This document shows positions 1 through 5,737 of a DNA stretch of 5,737 bases, piece after piece (within the stretch, counting starts at the first letter, position 1; every line of letters starts with the position of its first letter). Source of the stretch: Betaproteobacteria bacterium (lineage in GTDB: Bacteria > Pseudomonadota > Gammaproteobacteria > Tethybacterales > Tethybacteraceae); NCBI GenBank assembly GCA_026710225.1, contig JAPORI010000033.1, forward strand, positions 1 through 5,737, given 5' to 3'. Position numbers and translations under genes: made by a program. The notes under the pieces are model-generated. The model did not search any database, was not told the DNA's origin, and worked only from the letters and a program-made list of their open reading frames with translations.

Positions 1-3000
1 TGTCTTTTGCCGGAAAGAAAGGGGCGACATAATCGATCACGCCCTGCGCAACTGTCCCCTCAATTATTTGCAGGTTCCAATTGCCGAAAATGGTAGGTGG
101 CTGGTTGCCTGGTCCTGTATACTGGCCGGCCACCTGCACCGGGTTGGTATACAAGTAAATCTCATCTTGTGGATCATCGACTGCCACTGCAATCACAAAA
201 TCGATGTCATACTTGCTGGCTTCGGTTGCAGCAGACAAGCTCACCTGCACCGTTTGCCAGACCTGCCAACTGCTGTTGGTGAAAATCAACTGCTGCTCGG
301 ACAGATCGGCAGCATTGTTATTTACCACATTCAAGGCAACGGTCACCTCATTGTCCGGGCGAACACCCAGCCGCACACTCAATTGATGCTGCGGGCTTTC
401 CCGGCTGAAGTCCGGCAACTGGCTCGTCTCGATTCGACCCGGCTCCGCCACCGTCAGCTGAAAGGCTCTGGCAGCACCCAGCGCCGGCGAGCCGTCATCG
501 GCAACCGCAACTTTTACCTGATAGGTGCCAACTTGCAAGCCCGGGGCGTTGGCCGCGATGGAGAATTTTCTCTCCTGGGCAATAAAAGTCAGCCAATCCG
601 GCAATGCACCACCATCAACAAGCGCGCTGTATTGATGCTGTTGCCCGGCATCCTCATCGGTCGCCGCCGCAACGGTCAAGGCGAACTCGCGGCCAATAAT
701 CGCTCGCTGGTTGGCTATCCGGGCCAGGCGCGGCGGCTCGTTTATGTCTGCCACTTCTATCTTGATCTGGGCTAAAACGCTGCCGCCGTTGGTGTCTTCC
801 GCCAACACCGCCAGCGTATAGGACTGCGGCCCCGTTTCGTAATTGAAGTTGGTCCTCTTTCTGGTCACTATTGCAGCATCCTTGATGAAAAACAGCGAAT
901 GGGGAGGGTCTATCCGATAACTGAAACTTGCATCATCGTCTTCAAGATGCCTGGCCTGGACAAACTGCCCTATCGTTACAATAACCGCGGCCATGGCATT
1001 GTACGAATTTTCATTGATGGTAATGGTCTGTGCGGCAAAAACAATCGGGCTCTTCTTGAATGCACTGGAAAGCCTGATTGGCGCAGTCTGCCGATAGCGA
1101 AGATCGCTGGCACCTCTTTCAAACACCGCAAACCTAACCGAAAACTGCACTCCCTGGCGAGTTAACGGTTCGTTTGCGCTCAGGCTTGCGGTAGCCGACT
1201 GAAACTGTTCCCAGTTGTCCGGCGTGAAGACCAGCTGGTCGGGAGAGACGGTTATTTTTTCGTCTGGCGTTGCCCGCACCGTAACCGTAACCGGCCGGTC
1301 GGGAGCATGGGAAATGCGCACCCGGGCCGGCACCCAATTTCTCCCGTATACATTCCTGGGCAGCGATTCCGCCTCCAGATTGCCGCGCTCGACAATTTCG
1401 AGAATGAATGTCTTTTCATCATGCACACCAGCGTCTTGTTCATCCACTGCTCTGACTGTCACCTGGTAGCGGCCGGGCGTCAATGAGCCGGATTTGCTCT
1501 TGGTCAGCACAATCGCCGCGGCCGGTGTCGAATAGGAGGTTCCGGCGGGCAGGCCGGTAACCGAATGCAGGTTGCGGTTTTGACTGGAATGGAGCGCGAT
1601 TTCGGCATTTTGCGCATAATCGATCCGGTAACTGAAATTGCGGTTGTCAATGATTTGCAAGTCGGCAATCCGCCCTAGCCGCGGCGGTTCGTTGATATCA
1701 GCAATCTGGATATCAACAGTCGCCAATCCGAAGTAGCCATGCCGATCGACCGCCTTGACCGTAACCGTATGGGCATTTGCCGAGCGGGCAAAGCGCAGTT
1801 GGGTATCACCGGCTACCGTAACCGTATGGGCGCCCCTGATCTTTTCATAGTCGAAATTGACATCCATCTTGACGGCCAGCTGGCCAAGCTGCGCATCGAT
1901 GCCGAACAAGTCGCTGTCGCCAACGATACTGTAAACCATCTGGTCGTCCTCCCGATCCCTGGCAACCAGCGCTGAGCCGACATCGGTTCCCGCCGGGCTA
2001 ACTGCCTCGTACAGGTTTTCGAGCACCAGCAGGGAACTGCCGGCGAATTCGGGAGACCCGTTGGAGCGATAACTGCCTGACAGTTGCAGGCGCGGCGTTG
2101 TGGTGTAATGAATGTCGCTATCGAGTGGTTGATAAACTTGCAGCAGCAGCGAAAATTCCCGGTCGACATTCTCCTGCACAACCCCGGGCGTTATGCTCAC
2201 GGTTACCAGCTGATATTGGTTCCAGTTTTGCGCAGTGAATGTCAATTGAGGCGTGGTCGCTGCCGCCAGAGACGCATCGCTACTGCCAACAGCAACGGTA
2301 ACATTGCCAACCGGAGCGAAATCGAGCCTTACCGACACGGTGGCGGTAAGCCGATCGAGGCCAAAAGCCGGCAGTAAACTCGCTTCGATGTTGCCGCTTT
2401 GCAGCACCGTGAGCACAAAAGAGCCACGGTCAACCACGCGCTGATCGTCATCTCTAGCTGTCGCTTGCACAGTGAGAGTATAGACCCCCGGAATCACGTC
2501 TTCGCCGGAAGCACTGTAAGTATATATGTCTTGATCAAATATTGCCCAGGCAAAAACCATCCATTCCGGCGTTTCCGAATGATATGAAAAATCCCGGACA
2601 TTGGTAATCATCGGCAGAAAATAAATGAAATCGTTGCCGGCAACCACCAGTTGATCCTCCAACTGGGCGAGACCGGGCAATTCCCTGGTGTCGGTTATCT
2701 CGATGGAAACTGCCGCCGCCGCCCGGGCGCCGAACGCGTCTTTCGCCTGCACCGTTATCAGGTAAAAATTGGGGGTGGCTTCGTAATCAAGATCAACTGC
2801 GACAGTCAACGAGAGCTGGGCACTGACTTCATCGATGCCAAACAGGCCGCTGGCATCCTCGATAGTGTAGGTAAGCTGGTGATCTTCCGGATCGACGGCA
2901 GTAAGCGGCAGCCCGATTGGGGTTCCTGCTGCTGTCTCGGCACCGTGGCCGTTTTCCGCTACCTGCACATGGACGGATGCAAACTGCGGCGGGGAATTGG

Positions 3001-5737
3001 CGACATATTGCCCCGCCACAACAGTCGCCGGCGCATACTTGTAATGGATGTCACTGCCCTGCCGATCAGTGCTCAGCAAAACTTCAAAGTCGGCATCCAC
3101 ATTTTGCTGAACCACCGCTTGCCGGATCGATACCCTGATCGTCTGGGCGACATTCCAGTTTGGTGCGCCAAAGGAAAGTTCAACGGGAGCGACCGCAACC
3201 TCGGCACTGGCGGACACCGCAACCGTAACCGAAGCGGTTGGCGGCTGGTCGGCAAGCATCACTTGCAGCGGGATGCTGGTGCGGTCAACCTTCAGTTCGC
3301 TGATTGCCGAGACAACGACTCGGCCGTGATTGACTACGCTCAACAGCAACGATCCTGCATCGTAAATCACATTTTGCTGCCGATCGGTAAGCTGCACTGA
3401 AACTGCGTGCACCCCGATGTTGCCGGCCAGGATTTCGGCTTGAGCCTGCAACTGACCACTGGCTTGGTCGTATTGCAGCCAGTCCGGCTTGCTGGCAATG
3501 TGAACAAGATAGGCAATTCCGTACTCGGTCACACCCGGCCGGTAGGAGAAGTCAGCGCCGGCCGCTGCCACCTGATCGGTCAGCGCCAGCCGCGGAGGTT
3601 CATCAACATCGGTTACCTCAATGGTAACCGTCGTTGCACCGGTGGCAGCAAACGAATCCCGGGCCGAGACGGTAATGACATAGATGTTTTGCACCGCCTC
3701 GTAATCGAAGTTTGCATCGATCCTTACTGAAACCTGAGCACTGACCGGATCGATTGCAAACAGGCCGCTGGCATCGGCGATGCTGTATTGCAAGGCGCCA
3801 TCTTCCTTGTCAACCGCGACCAGCGGCGACCCTATCCCGGTTCCCGCCGGTGTCGTTTCCTGGTGGATGTTTTCGGCAATTTGCAGGCGACGGGTCTCGA
3901 AGTAGGGAGTGGCGTTGGGTATGTAGTAGCCGGTATGGCGCAACTTGGCAGCCTGCCGGTAACTTGGGTCGCTGTTTTCAGGATCGGCAACTTGCATGGT
4001 GATGAAAATCCCCTTGTGGAGAGAAAAGTCGGCAAATTCCGGCTGCACACTTATCGTAACCGACTGCGCCTGATCCCAGTTATTGACATCAAATACCAGC
4101 TGGCGGGGAGCAATGCGGAAAAAATCAACCTGATCGGAAATTCCTTCATCGGTAATGCTCACGGTTACCGGCTGGGAATACGGACGAGCGCCCAGGCCAA
4201 CCGCAATGGTAGCGCTGAGCTTGCTAGGCCTTAGCACGAACACTTCTGAAACAGTAAGGCTGCCCGGCTGGAACACATCGAGTACAAACGAGCCGCGATC
4301 ATAAATTTGCTCAAGATTCGGACTGACCAGCTGCACGGAAATGGTGTGGGCGCCGATATTCTCGGCAAGTATTGCGGCAGAAGCGCTTAGTTGGCGGCTA
4401 TCGGCGTTATAAGCCAGCCACTGCGGCTTTTGAACAATCCGGACAACATAGGCAAGATCGTGCTCAACCACCGCGATGCGATGGAAGAAGTCGGCATCAG
4501 CAGGCACCAGCCGGTTGGCAAGCGACAGGCGCGCCGGCTCGTCGATGTCGGTTATCTTTATAGTGAATGCCGCTTGGCTGGCAGCGGAGAACTCATCCTG
4601 GGCGTGCACTGTAATCACATGCATGTTCGGCCCTTGCTCGTAATCGAAATTGGTCGCAACTGTAACTGAAATCTGGGCAGCTGTTGCATCGATACCAAAC
4701 AGATTGCTGGCATCGTCAAGCCGGTAGGATATCCGGTGCCCTTCCCGATCAACGGCCAGCAGCGGCGGTCCTATTCTCGTGCCGGGGACAGTTTTTTGAT
4801 CATGCTTGTTCTCGGCAATTTGCAGGGAATATTGTCGCCAGCGGGGCGCCTGATTGGCCAGATAGGCATTGGTCATCACCACCGCATCAGCATCCCGGTA
4901 GCTCAGATCACCGCGATCCGGATCGGCAACCGCCAGGGTAATCTCATAATCGTGATCCCGCTCGCCCAGCCATAATGTCGGGCGCACCGCAACCGCAACC
5001 GTCTGCAAGACATTCCAGTCATCCGGCGCAAAGACCAGCTGTTGCGGTGAAAGCTCGACTTCCCCGGCACCTGACACGGCAACGGTCACTGGCCTAGCGT
5101 GCGGACGACTGCCCAGCCGGAGTGCAAAATCACCCTGCCGCCTGGCAAAATTCAGCGCCGGGTTGCCGGAGACGACTATCCGGCCCGGTTCGATAACGGT
5201 GAGAGCAAACTGCTGCCAGCCGCGCGGCGAGGCTCCTTCAAAAACCAGTACCGAAACGGTATAGGTGCCGATATGGGCAGCCAGCACATCGCCGCTGGCG
5301 TAAACATTGAAGTAGTTGCCTTGCACCCTGTGTTGCAGCCAGACCGGCTTGATAAGGAAATGGCGGATGATTGTGCTGCCGTCTTTAATCAGCCCGAGGT
5401 TGTAGGAAAAGTCCTCGCCGGCAGTAGCGAGTTGATCGGCCAGCGGCGCAACCCGCCTGGCTTCGTTGATGTTTGCCACCCGTACGGCAACCCCCTTGCT
5501 GGCTAGCGCTCCCAGCGCATCCTGTGCCTGCACGACAATCGTCGTGAACACTCCATCAGGCAGCACCTCATAGTCGAAATTGGTTGCAACTGTCAGCGAA
5601 AGCTGGGCGGTTTGCGGATCGATGCCAAATCTGCCGCTGGCATCGGTGATGCTGTAAACAATTTCCTGTCCCTCAGCATCAACCGCAACCAGCGGCGCAC
5701 CGATCCTGGTGCCCGCCGGCGTTTGCGCATCAAGAAC
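1..5737 (-). CDS. Giant cadherin-like repeat protein, interior fragment (probable surface adhesin), partial at both ends
   Basis: One frame stays open from 5737 down to 2 (1912 codons), with base 1 left over from the next codon. No start or stop is visible, so the real gene is longer than 5.7 kb. The translation is a chain of beta-rich modules. Landmark (F/L)DYE motifs fall near residues 53, 363, 676, 982, 1294 and 1630, a spacing of 306-336 residues. Each unit reads cadherin-like (A), putative-Ig/CADG-like (B), then a module with an NW motif (C). I saw no cysteine codon and no membrane segment. Cadherin-type repeats bind calcium between domains and are common in large bacterial adhesins and biofilm proteins, usually exported by type I secretion. 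That role is inferred here, because the N-terminal retention region, any ligand-binding domain and the C-terminal secretion signal are outside the window. An outer-membrane-anchored or otherwise secreted protein is also possible. The coding call is very secure; the function is moderately secure. Confidence 0.95.
2..94 (-). repeat. Repeat unit 7, start of a cadherin-like module, cut by the window edge
   Basis: Residues 1882-1912. The segment follows the NQPP junction and reads TIFGNWNLQIIEGT, matching the position of the PxF...LQIAEN strand that opens the other A modules. IIEGT replaces IAEN, and the TPAGTxIG strand is not recognisable in what remains. It is most likely a diverged seventh cadherin-like module, but only about 31 residues are visible. 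It could instead begin a different domain. Confidence 0.5.
95..1048 (-). repeat. Repeat unit 6 (A-B-C)
   Basis: Residues 1564-1881, 318 residues. Module A (1048-728) is diverged at its start: ITINENS and no PAGTxIG segment. It is clear later, with NFNYE (836-850), LAVLAEDTNGG and VADINEPPR. Module B (727-434) is the best putative-Ig/dystroglycan-type cadherin-like domain in the window: ANQRAIIGREF, TDEDAG (near 645-665), PDWLTF (584-601), VGTYQVKVAVADDGSP and FQLTVAEPGR. Module C (433-95) has RPDNEVTVALN, then EQQLIFTNSSWQVWQTV, ending near YTGPGNQPP. The match of B6 to the He_PIG/CADG type of fold is what identifies the weaker B modules upstream. Confidence 0.85.
1049..2053 (-). repeat. Repeat unit 5 (A-B-C), enlarged by an internal insertion
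   Basis: Residues 1229-1563, 335 residues and the longest unit. Module A (2053-1679) has VLENLYEAVSPAGTDVG, ARDRED, SDLFGID and NFDYE (1844-1858), and ends with the intact ADINEPPR linker. After NFDYE it carries 19 extra residues (see the direct-repeat entry). Module B (1678-1382) is the least typical in the window. The PxWL motif is absent, and the region between NFSYRIDYAQ and PGRYQVTVRAVD is rich in Ser, Asn and Thr. The recognisable parts are that strand and the closing FILEIVERGN. Module C (1381-1049) has RPVTVTVRATPDE, then SPDQLVFTPDNWEQFQS, and ends RYRQ. Confidence 0.82.
1758..1831 (-). repeat. 17-bp direct repeats, 57 bp apart, marking an in-frame insertion in unit 5
   Basis: The 17-mer accgtaaccgtatgggc occurs at 1758-1774 and again at 1815-1831. 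The offset of 57 bp equals 19 codons. In the protein this gives two AHTVTV strands separated by AGDTQLRFARSAN, at residues 1303-1327. The other cadherin modules have a single such strand after (F/L)DYE, so 19 residues are extra. The order QL-x-F, then a short polar stretch, then VTV, resembles the strand pair in the C modules. The insert may therefore be a copied piece of module C rather than a plain duplication of the cadherin strand. Confidence 0.8.
2054..2989 (-). repeat. Repeat unit 4 (A-B-C)
   Basis: Residues 917-1228, 312 residues. Module A (2989-2672) has VQVAEN, TAAGTPIG, AVDPEDHQ, DASGLFGID, then DLDYE at 2780-2794, the nearest match in the window to the cadherin LDRE motif. Its end reads ITDTRELPG instead of DIDEPPR, so a calcium-linker Asp is replaced by Arg. 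Module B (2671-2393) is diverged: TPEWMVF replaces KPxWLQY, and it continues into DVIPGVYTLTVQA and DRGSFVLTV. Module C (2392-2054) has GNVTVAVGSSDASL, then TPQLTFTAQNWNQYQLVTV. It ends in HYTT and a SNGSPEF junction. Confidence 0.83.
2839..2857 (-). repeat. 19-bp identity with 3757-3775 (cadherin DASGLF segment)
   Basis: The 19 bases caaacaggccgctggcatc are identical at 2839-2857 (unit 4) and 3757-3775 (unit 3), in the same reading frame and at the same module position, encoding DASGLF. The 5632-5645 region of unit 1 is close but not identical. The flanks diverge, so this is either a conserved core or the trace of exchange between units. Confidence 0.6.
2990..3907 (-). repeat. Repeat unit 3 (A-B-C)
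   Basis: Residues 611-916, 306 residues and the shortest complete unit. Module A (3907-3590) is the closest to a textbook bacterial cadherin-like domain here: LQIAEN, TPAGTGIG, AVDKEDG, DASGLFAID, NFDYE (3698-3712), ITVSARD and VTDVDEPPR. All expected calcium ligands look present. Module B (3589-3320) has DFSYRPG, KPDWLQYDQASGQLQ and GNIGVHAVSVQL, and ends in NHGR. Module C (3319-2990) has ASVTVAVSASAEV, then PVELSFGAPNWNVAQTI, and HYKY near its end. A 19-bp stretch of module A at 3757-3775 is identical to one in unit 4. Confidence 0.85.
3908..4846 (-). repeat. Repeat unit 2 (A-B-C)
   Basis: Residues 298-610, 313 residues. Module A (4846-4532) is a full cadherin-like domain: LQIAEN, PGTRIG, AVDREG, DDASNLFGID, NFDYE (4637-4651), then ITVHAQD and ITDIDEPA. 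The acidic residues expected to bind calcium are present: Glu in IAEN, Asp and Glu in FDYE, Asp in AQD, and the DIDE linker. Module B (4531-4259) has KPQWLAY, then ENIGAHTISVQL and DRGSFVLDVFQPGS. Module C (4258-3908) has RPYSQPVTVSI, then PRQLVFDVNNWDQAQSV with Trp at 4076-4078, and SYRQ near its end. The TPYF junction leads into unit 3. Confidence 0.85.
4847..5737 (-). repeat. Repeat unit 1 (A-B-C; start of A cut by the window edge)
   Basis: Residues 1-297. Module A (5737-5456) enters after its IAEN strand and shows TPAGTRIG, AVDAEG, YSITDASGRFGID and NFDYE (5567-5581). It ends in VANINEARR, where the family usually has (T/A)DxxEPPRL. The Asp and Pro of this calcium-binding linker are therefore missing. 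Module B (5455-5180) begins LADQLATAGEDFSY, has KPVWLQ at 5333-5350 and HIGTYTVSV, and ends IEPGR. Module C (5179-4847) has RPHARPVTVAVSG, then SPQQLVFAPDDWNVLQTV with its Trp codon at 5015-5017, and closes in YR before ANQAPRW opens the next unit. The A module is recognisable as a bacterial cadherin-like domain. B is a diverged putative-Ig type domain. I cannot give C a firm family name. Confidence 0.85.

Noticed and set aside
68..775. Plus-strand open frame of 235 codons
   Set aside because: It is the in-register antisense of units 6 and 7. The predicted protein is rich in Arg, His and Gln with no recognisable domain, and the minus strand is a clear repeat protein over the same bases.
1272..1293. 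Short accgta-type tandem run, possible regulatory repeat
   Set aside because: It encodes the VTVTV beta strand of module C in unit 5. Similar runs occur wherever the protein has Val-Thr strands, so protein coding explains it.
1813..2181. Minus-strand open frame of 122 codons in another frame
   Set aside because: It overlaps the main minus frame in a different register. The composition is unlike a real protein and the main frame is uninterrupted here.
2651..3400. Plus-strand open frame of 249 codons
   Set aside because: Antisense of the cadherin-like module of unit 4 and of unit 3's C module. It is in codon register with the minus gene, has no domain signature, and has no convincing ribosome binding site.
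3788..4234. Plus-strand open frame of 148 codons
   Set aside because: Antisense shadow of units 2 and 3. It shares phrases such as GNLQ with other antisense frames only because the opposite strand is repetitive.
5099..5506. Plus-strand open frame of 135 codons
   Set aside because: Antisense shadow of unit 1, in the same register as the others and with no support as a gene.
1..5737. Possible regular-spaced repeat array (CRISPR-like) from the recurring short motifs
   Set aside because: The recurrent motifs are about 930 bp apart, imperfect and in coding frame. No 25-40 bp repeats with similarly sized spacers are present.

Overview
The window is the interior of one very large bacterial gene on the minus strand. 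Reading from base 5737 down to base 2 gives 1912 consecutive codons with no stop and no frameshift. Neither the start nor the stop of the gene lies inside the window, so it extends past both edges. I see no intergenic DNA, promoter, terminator, RNA gene, insertion sequence or CRISPR array. The long open frames on the plus strand are antisense shadows.

The predicted protein is a mosaic of extracellular beta-sandwich modules arranged as a higher-order repeat of about 306-336 residues (918-1008 bp). Each unit has three parts in a fixed order. Module A is a cadherin-like domain with IAEN, AVDxED, FGID, (F/L)DYE and DIDEPPRL landmarks. Module B resembles the putative-Ig/dystroglycan-type cadherin-like fold, with PxWL followed by (I/V)GxYxVxV. 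Module C has RPxxxVTV, then QLVFxxxNWNxxQTVxV, and often a closing YR or Y. Six A-B-C units are present, the first lacking only the beginning of its A module, and a seventh starts at the low-coordinate edge. In coding order they occupy 5737-4847, 4846-3908, 3907-2990, 2989-2054, 2053-1049, 1048-95 and 94-2.

The likely role is a giant secreted or cell-surface adhesin or biofilm-matrix protein, with calcium-stiffened cadherin modules forming a long stalk. This is inferred from domain architecture. Signal sequence, anchor, ligand-binding domain and secretion signal would lie outside the window. I saw no cysteine codon in the frame, which fits a type I-secreted or surface-exposed giant repeat protein. 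The source is probably a Gram-negative bacterium of moderate GC (mid-50s percent by eye), but interior repeat sequence is a weak basis for taxonomy.

The main irregularities are: a 57-bp in-frame insertion in unit 5 bounded by 17-bp direct repeats and resembling a piece of module C; loss of calcium-site residues at the ends of the cadherin modules of units 1 and 4; and a B module in unit 6 that is much more canonical than those of units 1-5.
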